Part shown: positions 1 to 8,742 of the stretch, piece by piece
How positions within the stretch are numbered: position 1 is the first letter of the stretch
Layout of the letters: every line of letters starts with the position of its first letter
Source: Bacteroidales bacterium
Lineage (GTDB): Bacteria > Bacteroidota > Bacteroidia > Bacteroidales > UBA932
Length of the DNA: 33,929 bases
Direction: 5' to 3'
Assembly (NCBI GenBank): GCA_017483985.1
Contig: JAFUUB010000011.1
Coordinates: forward strand, 1-33,929
The notes under the pieces: model-generated
What the model was told of the DNA's origin: nothing
The model's input: only the letters and a program-made list of their open reading frames with translations
The model's database searches: none
Position numbers and translations under genes: made by a program

Positions 1-682
<682 letters not shown>

Positions 683-695
683 AAGGCGTCTTCGT

Positions 696-1778
696 TTAGC
701 GGGTCATTTTCTTGATTTCTTCGACAACCTCTTCCGGCTCCGGGATGATGCCGCCCAGGCGGCCGTACCACTTGACCGGGATGTTGCACTCGACGGCGAG
801 CTTGATGTCCTCGACCATCTGGCCGGCGTTGATTTCCAGGGAAAGGATGCCTTTCACCTGCTTGCCCAGCTCGGCGATGCGTTTGGTCGGGAACGGCCAG
901 AGGGTGATCGGACGGAGGAGTCCGACCTTGATGCCCTGCTCGCGGGCGATGGCAATCACCTTCTTGGCGATGCGGGCCGCGGAACCGAAGGCTACGATCA
1001 GGTACTCGGCATCGTCGGTCATGTATTCCTCGAAACGGACTTCCTTCTCCTCGATCTCATGGTATTTGGCCTGGAGACGGAGGTTGATGATTTCCATTTC
1101 TTCGGAACGGAGTTCCAGGGAAGTGATGATGTTGGGCTTGCGCATGCCGATGCGGCCGGTGGTGGCCCAGGGGCACTGCTCCGCGATCTCCGCCTCGGTG
1201 CGGCGCGGCTTGAAGTCCGGAAGGACGACCTTCTCCATCATCTGGCCGATGGCGCCGTCGGAAAGGATCATGGCCGGGTTGCGGTACTTGAACGCCAGCT
1301 CGAAGGCCAGGTCCACGAAGTCCGCCATCTCCTGGACGGATGCCGGGGCGAGGGTGATCAGGCGGTAGTCGCCGTGGCCGCCGCCCTTGACGGTCTGGAA
1401 ATAGTCCGCCTGGCTGGGCTGGATGGTGCCCAGGCCCGGGCCGCCGCGGGAAACGTTGACGATCAGGGCCGGGAGTTCGGCGCCTGCCATGTAGGAGATG
1501 CCTTCCTGCATCAGGCTGATGCCCGGGGAGGAAGAGGAGGTCATGACGCGTTTGCCGGAAGCGGCTCCGCCATAGACCATGTTGATGGAAGCGACCTCGC
1601 TTTCAGCCTGGAGGACGACCATGCCGGTGGTCTCCCAGGGCTTCTCCGCGGCAAGGGTCTCGAGGACCTCGGACTGCGGGGTGATCGGGTAGCCGAAATA
1701 TCCGTCGCAGCCGCAGCGGATGGCGGCATGGGCAATGGCCTCATTGCCTTTCATCAAGGTGATTTCTTTCTCAGCCAT
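696..1778 (-). CDS. vorB: 2-oxoacid:ferredoxin oxidoreductase, alpha subunit (VorB type)
   Basis: This 360-residue protein begins MAEKEITLMKGNEAIAHAAI and carries the pyrimidine-binding domain of 2-oxoacid:ferredoxin oxidoreductases (GCDGYFGYPITPQSE near residues 23-37). A transketolase C-terminal-like domain II follows (EYLIVAFGSAARIAKK, then VGLLRPITLWPFP). Length and order match the VorB family, usually annotated as 3-methyl-2-oxobutanoate dehydrogenase subunit VorB. It pairs with the downstream TPP-binding beta subunit and the upstream ferredoxin to convert 2-oxoacids to acyl-CoA, CO2 and reduced ferredoxin. The start at 1778 lies 2 bases after the ferredoxin stop, a spacing typical of one transcript. 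Substrate choice between branched-chain 2-oxoacids and 2-oxoglutarate is inferred from neighbours only. Confidence 0.9.
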   Translation of the reverse strand: MAEKEITLMKGNEAIAHAAIRCGCDGYFGYPITPQSEVLETLAAEKPWETTGMVVLQAESEVASINMVYGGAASGKRVMTSSSSPGISLMQEGISYMAGAELPALIVNVSRGGPGLGTIQPSQADYFQTVKGGGHGDYRLITLAPASVQEMADFVDLAFELAFKYRNPAMILSDGAIGQMMEKVVLPDFKPRRTEAEIAEQCPWATTGRIGMRKPNIITSLELRSEEMEIINLRLQAKYHEIEEKEVRFEEYMTDDAEYLIVAFGSAARIAKKVIAIAREQGIKVGLLRPITLWPFPTKRIAELGKQVKGILSLEINAGQMVEDIKLAVECNIPVKWYGRLGGIIPEPEEVVEEIKKMTR

Positions 1779-1780
1779 GG

Positions 1781-2011
1781 TTAAGCCTCCTTTTTACGAT
1801 AAACGGTGATACATCCGTCCGGGCAGACGATCGCACAGGACGAACAGCCCGTGCAGGTGTCTTCCAGGACGGCTTCAGCATAGTTGTAGCCCTTCTGGTT
1901 GACGGTCTTGGTGGTTAGGGCAAGAACGTTCAGAGGGCAGGCGACCACGCACAGGCGGCAGCCTTTGCAGCGTTCGATGTCGACAACTGTCGCGCCTTTC
2001 ATTTTAGCCAT
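1781..2011 (-). CDS. 2x[4Fe-4S] ferredoxin subunit of the 2-oxoacid oxidoreductase
   Basis: A 76-residue ferredoxin with two complete CxxCxxCxxxCP cluster motifs, CKGCRLCVVACP near residues 15-26 and CTGCSSCAIVCP near residues 53-64. It should carry two [4Fe-4S] clusters and pass electrons from the TPP-dependent alpha/beta subunits to soluble ferredoxin. It is the first gene of the vor part of the cluster, separated from vorB by 2 bases. A TATCTTTG box lies 26-33 bases upstream of its ATG, so this subcluster may have its own promoter in addition to read-through from ilvE and buk. Confidence 0.92.
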   Translation of the reverse strand: MAKMKGATVVDIERCKGCRLCVVACPLNVLALTTKTVNQKGYNYAEAVLEDTCTGCSSCAIVCPDGCITVYRKKEA

Positions 2012-2036
2012 ATAGTGTCCGTTTTAGTTGTTATGT

Positions 2037-2044
2037 CAAAGATA
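2037..2044 (-). promoter_or_regulatory. Candidate -7 promoter box for the ferredoxin-vorBA genes
   Basis: On the minus strand the bases read TATCTTTG, matching the Bacteroidota -7 consensus TAnnTTTG. It lies in the gap between the TPR gene and the ferredoxin gene, about 26 bases before the ferredoxin ATG. No clear TTG -33 box is visible at the usual distance. Confidence 0.5.
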
Positions 2045-2054
2045 ACCAAAAAAC

Positions 2055-2324
2055 CTATTGGTTGTACATGTCCTTGTTGTAGAAGGCGAGGATCTCGTTG
2101 GCGATTTCCAGGGCCTGTACGGCCGGGCTTTCGGGGTTCAGGTGGATGGCTTCCAGGTAGTTGTTCATGGCCATCTGCCAGTTGCCCTTCTTCCGCCAGG
2201 CGTTGCCGAGCAGGTAGAACAGGGTGTCGTCCATACGCCCGCCGTCAGCCTGGTAGCGTGTCAGCAGGTCGATGGCCTCGTCAGCCTTGCTTTGGGCCAG
2301 CAGCCCTCTGACCTTCTCCTCCAT
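2055..2324 (-). CDS. Small tetratricopeptide-repeat protein
   Basis: An 89-residue, all-helical protein with one clear TPR unit: LFYLLGNAWRKKGNWQMAMN then YLEAIHLNPES, with the canonical small/large residue pattern and the final Pro of the repeat. A degenerate repeat precedes it (KVRGLLAQSKADEAIDLLTR). There is no signal peptide, so it should be cytoplasmic. It starts 3 bases after the ilvE stop and sits between ilvE and the ferredoxin. From memory, such small TPR proteins also accompany vor clusters in other Bacteroidales. A scaffold or assembly role for the oxidoreductase is inference. It terminates with TAG. Confidence 0.8.
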   Translation of the reverse strand: MEEKVRGLLAQSKADEAIDLLTRYQADGGRMDDTLFYLLGNAWRKKGNWQMAMNNYLEAIHLNPESPAVQALEIANEILAFYNKDMYNQ

Positions 2325-2327
2325 GGA

Positions 2328-3377
2328 CTATTTCCGGTCGACGAACAGGCACCAGCCGTAGGTGTCCTCTTCCATTCCTTTCTGGATGCCGATGATCCGG
2401 TGGTAGAGCTTCTCGCTGACGGGACCGCAGTGTTCGGGATCGCCGATCTTGTAGGTACGCAGGACCTTGTCGCCCTCGAGGGTCTCCTTGTCGTCAATGC
2501 TGCAGATCGGGGTGATCACGACCGCCGTTCCGCAGGAGTTGACCTCTTCAAAGCCGGCCAGCTCTTCGACGAAGACCTTGCGGCGCTCGACCTTCAGGCC
2601 GAATTCTTCCGCCACGGTGCGGAGGCTCTTGTTGGTGATGGACGGGAGGACGCTATGCGAATCCGGGGTGATATAGGTGTTGTCCTTGATGGCGAAGAAG
2701 TTGGAGGAGCCGAATTCCTCGATGTGCGTATGGGTCGCGGTGTCGAGGAAGAGGAGCTCGCGGTAGCCCAGGTTGTGGGCCAGGTTGTAGGCGTGCAGGG
2801 ACTGGGCGTAGTTGGCGCCGAGCTTGTAGCCGCCGGAGCCGAAGGTGGCGGCGCGGTCATAGTTGCGGGAGATGACGGCCGTGCCCGGGAGCAGGGCCTT
2901 TGCGCCGGAATAGGTGCCGACGGCGGAGGACATGACGGCGAACATCACGTCGTTGGCGGACTTGATGCCCAGCTGCGGGTTGATGCCGAACAGGACCGGA
3001 CGCAGGTACAGGGAGGCACCGCTCTCGAACGGGGGGATGTGCTCCCAGTTGGCCTGGACGCAGCGGACGCACAGGTCGATGAACATCTCGACCGACGGGG
3101 CCGGCATGTCCAGGTACTTGGCGCTGCTGATCATGCGCTTGGCGTTCTCGTCGGGACGGAAGAGGCGCACTTTCCCATCGACGCCTTCAAAGGCTTTCAG
3201 GCCTTCGAAGCAGGAGGGGGCATAATGGAAGATGCCGGCGAAGCAATGCAGGCTGAAGTGGAAATCGTCGGTCACTTCGGGCTCGGTCCATTTGCCGTCG
3301 ATGCATTTGGAGAATACGATCGCGTTCGTCGGATAGTAGCTGAACGAGCGCTTGGAGTAATCAATGTTGTTGGCCAT
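2328..3377 (-). CDS. ilvE: Branched-chain amino acid aminotransferase
   Basis: A 349-residue class IV PLP aminotransferase. It transfers the amino group between Leu, Ile or Val and 2-oxoglutarate in the cytoplasm. Visible motifs are the PLP lysine context (GSGGYKLGANYAQS, about residue 180), the family stretch ELLFLDTATHTHIEEFGSSNFF, and the C-terminal EEVNSCGTAVVITP. Length fits the long bacterial/mitochondrial BCAT group. It starts 15 bases after the butyrate kinase stop and is followed after 3 bases by the TPR gene. In this company it probably works in the catabolic direction, giving branched-chain 2-oxoacids to the vor enzyme, though the biosynthetic direction is equally possible. It ends with TAG. 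Confidence 0.95.
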   Translation of the reverse strand: MANNIDYSKRSFSYYPTNAIVFSKCIDGKWTEPEVTDDFHFSLHCFAGIFHYAPSCFEGLKAFEGVDGKVRLFRPDENAKRMISSAKYLDMPAPSVEMFIDLCVRCVQANWEHIPPFESGASLYLRPVLFGINPQLGIKSANDVMFAVMSSAVGTYSGAKALLPGTAVISRNYDRAATFGSGGYKLGANYAQSLHAYNLAHNLGYRELLFLDTATHTHIEEFGSSNFFAIKDNTYITPDSHSVLPSITNKSLRTVAEEFGLKVERRKVFVEELAGFEEVNSCGTAVVITPICSIDDKETLEGDKVLRTYKIGDPEHCGPVSEKLYHRIIGIQKGMEEDTYGWCLFVDRK

Positions 3378-3392
3378 GATTGATTATCAGTT

Positions 3393-4559
3393 TTAGTCTT
3401 CGATGATTCGGTTCTTGTCGTACGTATGGATCTTCGTCGCGCCGGCCAGGATGATGTAGCCGTTCTCGGCGAGGGAGTTCAGTTCATTCTCACCCGGATA
3501 GACCTTGACCGGGGCGACCCAGTCGACCTTGCGGGTGATGGCGTCGGTGATGTCCTTGCTGTAGGCGACGCCGCCGGTCAGGATGATCACGTCGACCTTT
3601 CCGTCGACGACCGCCGCCTGGGCCACGATGTATTTGGCGATGTTCAGGACGAAGGCCTTCATGAAAACGACATAATCCGGAAGTCCTTCCTTGGCCCGCT
3701 GGACGATGACGCGCATGTCATTCGTGCCGAAATAGGCTACGGCGCCGCCCCGGCCGATGAGTTTCTTCTTGATCTCCTCCTTGGTGTATTTCCCGCTGAA
3801 GCACATGTCAATCAGCGGATAAGGCGGGCAGCAACCGGCCCGTTCCGGGGTGATCGGCCCGTCTCCGCCCAGACCGTGGGAGGTGTCGATGACCTTGCCG
3901 CCGCGATGCAGGGAGATGGTCACGCCCCCGCCCATGTGGCAGATGACGGCCGTCGTGTCTTCGGCCTTGCGGCCGGTGTCACGCAGGTACTGGCGCATGA
4001 TGGCCCGGGTGTTCAGGGCATGGAACAGGGTCTTGCGCGGGAACTCCGGGATGCCGCCGACGTGGCATTCCGGAAGCATCTCGTCGGCCATCGGCGGATC
4101 GGCGACATAGGCCACGCAGGCGCCGAAGCGGGGCGTGATGCCTTCCTTTTCCCGCAGTTCGTTGATCTCATGGGCGATGTTGTCGCCGATCAAGGCGCTG
4201 AGGTTGCAGGCGTGGTTGCCGTCCCGGCTGGTGGCGAGGACTTCCCGCATGTCTGCATTGACGTTGTAGACGCAGGTGATGCAGGGGGTGAAGAGGCCGC
4301 CGCGGGCCATGACGATGTCGATGTCTTCGAGGCGGATGCCTTTTTCGCGGAGGGCGCCCAGGATCTTGTCCGTCCGCATCTGGTCCTGGTCCATGACATC
4401 GGCGAACTGCGACAGTTCCTCGACGGAGTGCTCGAGCTTCTGGTCGAGGATGGGTTCTCCGTCGCGGTAGACTGCGAATTTTGTGGTGATGGACCCGGTA
4501 TTGACGACGAGGACGATGCCCTGGGGGGCTTTTCCGTTGATGGTTCCGATGGCGCTCAT
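3393..4559 (-). CDS. buk: Butyrate kinase (short/branched-chain acyl kinase)
   Basis: A 388-residue ASKHA-fold acyl kinase. It interconverts acyl phosphate plus ADP with the acid plus ATP. Visible family landmarks are LVVNTGSITTKFAVY (N-terminal phosphate loop, residues 17-31), MARGGLFTP, ICHMGGGVTISLHRGG, the DGPITPERAG loop and LTGGVAYSKD. These separate it from acetate kinase and match butyrate/isobutyrate kinases, although it is somewhat longer than the usual 355-360 residues. It is the first gene of the run leading through ilvE to vor. A phosphotransacylase partner (ptb) is not in the window. The 148-base gap upstream is AT-rich; a weak promoter-like GACCTTGTAGC lies near 4580-4590 on the minus strand. 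Confidence 0.92.
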   Translation of the reverse strand: MSAIGTINGKAPQGIVLVVNTGSITTKFAVYRDGEPILDQKLEHSVEELSQFADVMDQDQMRTDKILGALREKGIRLEDIDIVMARGGLFTPCITCVYNVNADMREVLATSRDGNHACNLSALIGDNIAHEINELREKEGITPRFGACVAYVADPPMADEMLPECHVGGIPEFPRKTLFHALNTRAIMRQYLRDTGRKAEDTTAVICHMGGGVTISLHRGGKVIDTSHGLGGDGPITPERAGCCPPYPLIDMCFSGKYTKEEIKKKLIGRGGAVAYFGTNDMRVIVQRAKEGLPDYVVFMKAFVLNIAKYIVAQAAVVDGKVDVIILTGGVAYSKDITDAITRKVDWVAPVKVYPGENELNSLAENGYIILAGATKIHTYDKNRIIED

Positions 4560-4707
4560 AGCATGTTTTTCATAATCTTGCTACAAGGTCGGGATTTTTT
4601 TCTGGATATGCAAGTGTCGGCCGAAAAATAGTAACGAAAAATTCCGATAAACTTTTAAAAATACGGCAATCCGGAAGAATATCTTTCGATTTAAAATCAA
4701 AACCGGG

Positions 4708-6906
4708 CTATTCCGGCAAGTCGGGCAAAGACAGGAAGGAAGCCCTCAGATGGCGGGTCGAGCCGTCGGCAAACCGGACCTGGAAGGTGGAATAATCGGA
4801 ACTGGCGGACAAAATGGTTCCGATTCCGAAGATGGCATGGCTCACCGTTTCCCCGACCTGGAAGGGACTGTTGTAGGCGGCGCGGTCGCCGGCGAATCCG
4901 TCCGCCCCGCTGCGGGCGGCCACGGCGGCTCCCAGCACCTCCGGAACGAAGTTCTCCTCGTCCAGCACGTGGATCAGGTTCCGGGTCCCGCGCCAGAGTT
5001 CCTCGGGGATGGTCCCTTCGACCACGACCATGTTCTTCTTGATTTCCGCCAGGAAACGGGAGGGATACTTGCTCATCTTCGTGGCCGCGTTATAGCCCTC
5101 GCTTTCGGTCAGGAACAGGGCCTTCTCCGCCCGCGTGACGGCCACGTACATCAGCCGGCGTTCCTCTTCCTCGCCGTTCTTCTTGTATTCGCGGATGGTG
5201 CGCATGTTCGGGAACGTCCCTTCCGACAGGCCGGTGATGAAGACGTAGGGGAATTCCAGTCCCTTGGCCTGGTGGATGGTCATCAGCTTGATGACCCGGG
5301 TCTCCTTCCGGTAATCGGCATTGGTATACAGGGCGATGTCCTGCAGCCAGTCGGCCAGGGTCGGCTCTTCCTCGGCATGGGCCTGCTCGTAGAACCGCAC
5401 CGAACGCAGGAGTTCGTCCAGGTTCTCCAGCCGGTCCTCGTCCTGGTCCTCGCGGATGAGCCGCTTGAGCCCGGACGCTTCCAGCATCCGGTTCATCAGG
5501 TCCGAAACCGTGATCTTGTCCACGAGTTCCCGCCCTTCCGTGATCAGCCGGACAAACGCTTCGGCGGACGGCTTGCCCAGTTCGCCGGCGTGCCTCTCCA
5601 GGGATCGGAACAGCGAAGTGTCTTCCGCTGCGGCCAGCTCCCGCAGCCGGTCCAGGAACGCCCGGCCCAGCTTGCGGGACGGGGTGTTGATGATCCGGAG
5701 GAAGGACAGGTCGTCATCCGGGTTGGCCAGCAGCCGCAGGTAGGCGATCGTATCCTTGATTTCTTTCCGTTCGAAGAACCGGATGCCGCCCCAGATGACA
5801 TAGGCGAGCTGTTCGGAGAGGAGGGCCTGCTCCAGTGCCCGGGACTGCCAGGAGGACCGGTAGAGGATGGCGATGTCCTGCGGGGAGGCGCCGCCGTCCA
5901 GGAGCAAACGGATCTGGCTGACGATCCAGTCGGTCTCTTCTTTCTCCGTCTTCCCGTGGAAATGGATGACGGCGCGGCCTTCGGCCCGCCGGGTGAAAAG
6001 GTCCTTCGGGATGCGGTTCTTGTTGTTGGCAATCACACAGTTGGCGATGTCCAGAATCTTCGGGGTGCTGCGGTAGTTTTCATCCAGGACGATGTCCGTG
6101 TCGGAGGCGAACTGCACGAAACGGGCCGGTTTGGCCCCGCGCCATTCGTAGATGCACTGGTCCGGGTCCCCGACCACGAAGATGTTCCGGTGTTTCGCGC
6201 CCAGCTTCTCAATCAGGTTCCAGTCGTCGGTGTTGCAGTCCTGCGCTTCGTCGACCATGATGTAGTTCAGCTGCTCCTGCCAGTATTCCCGTGCATCGGG
6301 GAAACGGTCGAGGATGAAGAGGGTGAAATTCATCAGGTCGTCGAAATCCAGGGCCCAGCCTTTCAGCTGACGGCTCACGAAACAGGCGAGGTTTCCGGTG
6401 CGTCGCATCGCATCGGTGATGACGTTGCCCGGCAGCATATACGCCTCGATGTATCCGTTCAGGGCCTTTTCCGCCGCGATGCCGTCCAGGAATTTCTTGA
6501 CGGTCTTCTCGGTACGCTTGATGCCGAGTTCGTCCATGCATTCCTTGGCCAGGGCCTTGGCGTCTTCCTCGTCGAGGATGGTGAAGGATTTCGGGAAGCC
6601 GAGCCGGTAGATCTCCTTGCGGAGGAACTTGACGCAGAATCCGTGCAGGGTGCAGACAAAGTCATTGTAATCGCCGCTGTGGACCATCAGGGCGATGCGG
6701 CTGCGCATCTCGGCGGCCGCCTTGTTGGTGAAGGTGAGACAGAGGATGTTGGCCGGGTCGATGCCCAGCACGTTGACCAGGTAGGCGTACCGGTAGGTGA
6801 GGGCCTTGGTCTTGCCGGTGCCGGCACCGGCGATGACACGCACCCGGCCTTCGGTGGCGGTGACCGCCTCCCGCTGCCGGCTGTTCAGGTCCTCCAGGAA
6901 ACGCAT
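4708..6906 (-). CDS. UvrD/PcrA-family ATP-dependent 3'-5' DNA helicase
   Basis: A 732-residue superfamily 1 helicase. Motifs appear in order: Q-motif LNSRQREAV, Walker A AGAGTGKT (about residues 27-34), motif II MVDEAQD, motif III GDPDQCIYEWRGA, motif IV YRS, motif V TIHQAKGLEFPYVF, and motif VI VAVTRAEKAL. A tudor-like C-terminal tail (VGETVSHAIFGIGTI) is typical of PcrA/UvrD. It unwinds DNA in repair, replication restart or recombination. It begins 3 bases after the pncA stop, so both are probably on one mRNA with the lipoprotein gene. It ends with TAG. Assignment between UvrD, PcrA and Rep subfamilies is not settled. Confidence 0.93.
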   Translation of the reverse strand: MRFLEDLNSRQREAVTATEGRVRVIAGAGTGKTKALTYRYAYLVNVLGIDPANILCLTFTNKAAAEMRSRIALMVHSGDYNDFVCTLHGFCVKFLRKEIYRLGFPKSFTILDEEDAKALAKECMDELGIKRTEKTVKKFLDGIAAEKALNGYIEAYMLPGNVITDAMRRTGNLACFVSRQLKGWALDFDDLMNFTLFILDRFPDAREYWQEQLNYIMVDEAQDCNTDDWNLIEKLGAKHRNIFVVGDPDQCIYEWRGAKPARFVQFASDTDIVLDENYRSTPKILDIANCVIANNKNRIPKDLFTRRAEGRAVIHFHGKTEKEETDWIVSQIRLLLDGGASPQDIAILYRSSWQSRALEQALLSEQLAYVIWGGIRFFERKEIKDTIAYLRLLANPDDDLSFLRIINTPSRKLGRAFLDRLRELAAAEDTSLFRSLERHAGELGKPSAEAFVRLITEGRELVDKITVSDLMNRMLEASGLKRLIREDQDEDRLENLDELLRSVRFYEQAHAEEEPTLADWLQDIALYTNADYRKETRVIKLMTIHQAKGLEFPYVFITGLSEGTFPNMRTIREYKKNGEEEERRLMYVAVTRAEKALFLTESEGYNAATKMSKYPSRFLAEIKKNMVVVEGTIPEELWRGTRNLIHVLDEENFVPEVLGAAVAARSGADGFAGDRAAYNSPFQVGETVSHAIFGIGTILSASSDYSTFQVRFADGSTRHLRASFLSLPDLPE

Positions 6907-6909
6907 GGC

Positions 6910-7497
6910 CTAGACCAGGCGGATGCCTTCCGCTTCCATCTCGGGCAGGGCCTTGCGGTGGCCCTCTTCTTCGACATAGCCGATGGCCTCCTGCAGCAGA
7001 TAGACGTTGTATCCGGCTTTCAGCAGGTCCTCGCAGGTGTTGCGGACGCAGTATTCGGTGGCGATGCCGCAGACATAGACATTCTTGATGTCCATGATAT
7101 CCAGCACGTCGTGCAGGCTCTGCCCGGCCTCGTTGATGCCTTCGAAGCCGGAGTATTGCTCGACCGCACGGTCATATCCCTTGTAGAAGGTCAGGGCTTC
7201 GTCCATATACGGGACGAGGGCCTCATGCACCTCGGCTCCGTGGGTGCCCTGCACACAGTGCGGCGGCCAGGGACCGCCCTGCGCCTTGAACGAGCAGTGG
7301 TCCGCCGGATGGAAATCCCGGACGAAAAGGATGGGGAAGGCCCCGCGGATGACCTCTTCGGTCTCCTGCGGCTCCGATGTCTTTTCGCGGATAAAGTCCA
7401 GCGAATGCCGGACCGCCTCTTCGGCGTGTTCGCACGCCATCGATCCGTCGATGAAATCGTAGAGCATGTCCACGACAACCAATGCACAGTCTTTCAT
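6910..7497 (-). CDS. pncA: Nicotinamidase / isochorismatase-family hydrolase
   Basis: A 195-residue cysteine hydrolase that should convert nicotinamide to nicotinate for NAD salvage. Visible active-site elements are ALVVVDMLYDFIDGSMAC (catalytic Asp near residue 10), FVRDFHPADHCSF with metal-binding Asp and His residues (FHPADH), the lysine in TFYKGYD, and the catalytic Cys in VCGIATEYCVRNTC. The ATG at 7497 is preferred over an upstream in-frame extension because it opens the conserved N-terminal strand and leaves 13 bases after the preceding lipoprotein stop. Nicotinate phosphoribosyltransferase, the next enzyme in the pathway, lies nearby at 8743-10236. It ends with TAG, 3 bases before the helicase start. 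Confidence 0.9.
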   Translation of the reverse strand: MKDCALVVVDMLYDFIDGSMACEHAEEAVRHSLDFIREKTSEPQETEEVIRGAFPILFVRDFHPADHCSFKAQGGPWPPHCVQGTHGAEVHEALVPYMDEALTFYKGYDRAVEQYSGFEGINEAGQSLHDVLDIMDIKNVYVCGIATEYCVRNTCEDLLKAGYNVYLLQEAIGYVEEEGHRKALPEMEAEGIRLV

Positions 7498-7510
7498 GCC
7501 GTTGTGTATC

Positions 7511-8254
7511 TTATTTCTCGGTTTTCGGAATATGGATGAGGATGCTTGGACCGGTAGACAAGATGCGGGTATCATCGAAATCCACGATGCCGATCCGGGC
7601 CGCCATCGGCCGTTCGATCGCGTTGGTAAAACGCCTGACCAGGTGCCCCTTGCCGATCTTGCTGCCTTTCTCGACGATGAAACCGCCTTCCTGGAACTTG
7701 ATTTCGTTGCTCCCGTCCGCGGACACGCCGTCTCCGCGGATGTAGGCGGGAATCAGGATGTCGTCTTCGGCCGTGAACTCCGCACCGCTCCGGGCGCCGG
7801 TCACCTCAACGACCAGTTCCATGCCGTCGGAGAACGTGTATTCGGCGCTGGGGATGGAACAGTGCAGGGCTTCCCGGGGATCATAGGTCACGACAGCGGT
7901 GCCGCGACGCCCCGTGGTGTAGCCTTCCGGGGGAAGGAGGGTGAATGTCAGCCTATCACCTTCAGAGAGTGACTTGTCTGAAATGAGGATTCCGCCAAAG
8001 GTCTCGCCGGCGGGGATCGTGATTTCCTGCGGGACGATCTCAACGCTGCTGGCCGGTCCGTCGACCTCCAGCGGGATGCCCAGGTTCTGGGGCACGGGAT
8101 TGTCGACCGCGGCACCGATGCTGACCTGCCCGCCGTTATAGAGCGTATAAGACGGTTGTCGGAAGGAAACCGATACTTCCGGATCGTCTTCCCCCTTGCA
8201 TCCGGGCAGCAGCGACAGCGCTGCAAAAACCGCAAGTGTCCAAATCTTTCTCAT
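7511..8254 (-). CDS. Putative surface lipoprotein with beta-sandwich (Calx-beta/DUF1735-like) repeats
   Basis: A 247-residue protein starting MRKIWTLAVFAALSLLPGCK, a lipoprotein signal with the lipobox LPGC. The residues after the Cys (KGEDDPE) resemble the Bacteroidota lipoprotein export signal, so it may be exposed on the cell surface. The rest is rich in beta-strand patterns, with repeated phrases such as EITIPAGETFGGILI and EGDRLTFTLLPPEGY that recall Calx-beta or BT_3987-type domains. No catalytic motif is visible. It is probably the first gene of a transcript with pncA and uvrD. The start at 8254 lies only 6 bases after a good -7 box, so the mRNA may be nearly leaderless. Function unknown. 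Confidence 0.75.
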   Translation of the reverse strand: MRKIWTLAVFAALSLLPGCKGEDDPEVSVSFRQPSYTLYNGGQVSIGAAVDNPVPQNLGIPLEVDGPASSVEIVPQEITIPAGETFGGILISDKSLSEGDRLTFTLLPPEGYTTGRRGTAVVTYDPREALHCSIPSAEYTFSDGMELVVEVTGARSGAEFTAEDDILIPAYIRGDGVSADGSNEIKFQEGGFIVEKGSKIGKGHLVRRFTNAIERPMAARIGIVDFDDTRILSTGPSILIHIPKTEK

Positions 8255-8260
8255 CACGTG

Positions 8261-8291
8261 CAAATGTATCCATTTTTCCGCATACACGCAA
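8261..8291 (-). promoter_or_regulatory. Promoter of the lipoprotein-pncA-uvrD genes
   Basis: On the minus strand, TTG at 8291-8289 is followed after 20 bases by TACATTTG at 8268-8261, matching the Bacteroidota -33/-7 pattern. The box ends 6 bases before the lipoprotein ATG. Confidence 0.65.
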
Positions 8292-8293
8292 GA

Positions 8294-8324
8294 GGACCGG
8301 TCCCCGAAAAAAGGACCGGTCCCC
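8294..8324. repeat. Twin palindrome GGACCGGTCC, possible terminator
   Basis: Two identical copies of GGACCGGTCCCC (8294-8305 and 8313-8324) are separated by seven bases, GAAAAAA. Each copy contains a perfect 10-base palindrome, so the two can pair as a 10-bp stem. They lie just after the stop of the minus-strand L7/L12-like gene and before the lipoprotein promoter, which suits a transcription terminator. No good T-run follows on the minus strand. Confidence 0.6.
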
Positions 8325-8344
8325 AAGGAAAATGCTACAATTTA

Positions 8345-8695
8345 TTATTTCTTTTCTTTCGGTGCCTTCAGTTCGACGGTCGCTCCGGCTTCCTTGAGTT
8401 CTTTCTCGAGGGCCTTGGCCTTTTCTGCGGAAAGGGCTTCTCCGACGACGGTCGGGGCTTCCTGGACCATCTCATAGGCGACCTTCAGGTCGACCTCGAG
8501 GTGGGTGCGGAGGATCTTGACGACCTTTACTTTGTTGACACCGACTTCTTTCAGGTATACGTCAAACGTCTCCTCGGCCTGGGCGACGGTAACATCATCC
8601 CCTGCGGCACGGACCGTCCGGGCAGAGGCGGGCATGGCAGCCGCCATCAGGGCGGTCAGGCATGCGGCGAGGAAAAACAATACGGACTTTTTCAT
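8345..8695 (-). CDS. Exported protein with ribosomal L7/L12 C-terminal-like domain
   Basis: A 116-residue protein. Residues 1 to about 22 (MKKSVLFFLAACLTALMAAA, then Met-Pro-Ala-Ser-Ala) form a clear Sec signal peptide. After a short linker, residues 38-110 align by eye along the whole ribosomal L7/L12 C-terminal domain: FDVYLKEVGVNKVKVVKILR, then LK, APTVVGEALS and ALEKELKEAGATVELK. Compared with the E. coli domain, Lys65 and Arg73 equivalents are kept, but the GLGL glycines (read as EVDL) and Lys84 (read as Tyr), near the translation-factor surface, are changed. A non-ribosomal role outside the cytoplasm is therefore likely. It follows pncB by 47 bases and may be co-transcribed with it. The ATG at 8695 is chosen because it opens the signal peptide. 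Function unknown. Confidence 0.8.
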   Translation of the reverse strand: MKKSVLFFLAACLTALMAAAMPASARTVRAAGDDVTVAQAEETFDVYLKEVGVNKVKVVKILRTHLEVDLKVAYEMVQEAPTVVGEALSAEKAKALEKELKEAGATVELKAPKEKK

Positions 8696-8742
8696 GGTTA
8701 TAATGCTTTTGGTACGTGAATTCTGCAAAAAGCTTGCCAACC

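Noticed and set aside
7498..7575. Upstream extension of pncA
   Set aside because: It would overlap the lipoprotein gene and adds residues outside the conserved fold; ATG 7497 opens the first core strand.
8255..8326. Upstream extension of the lipoprotein gene
   Set aside because: It would run through the promoter and twin palindrome and bury the signal peptide.
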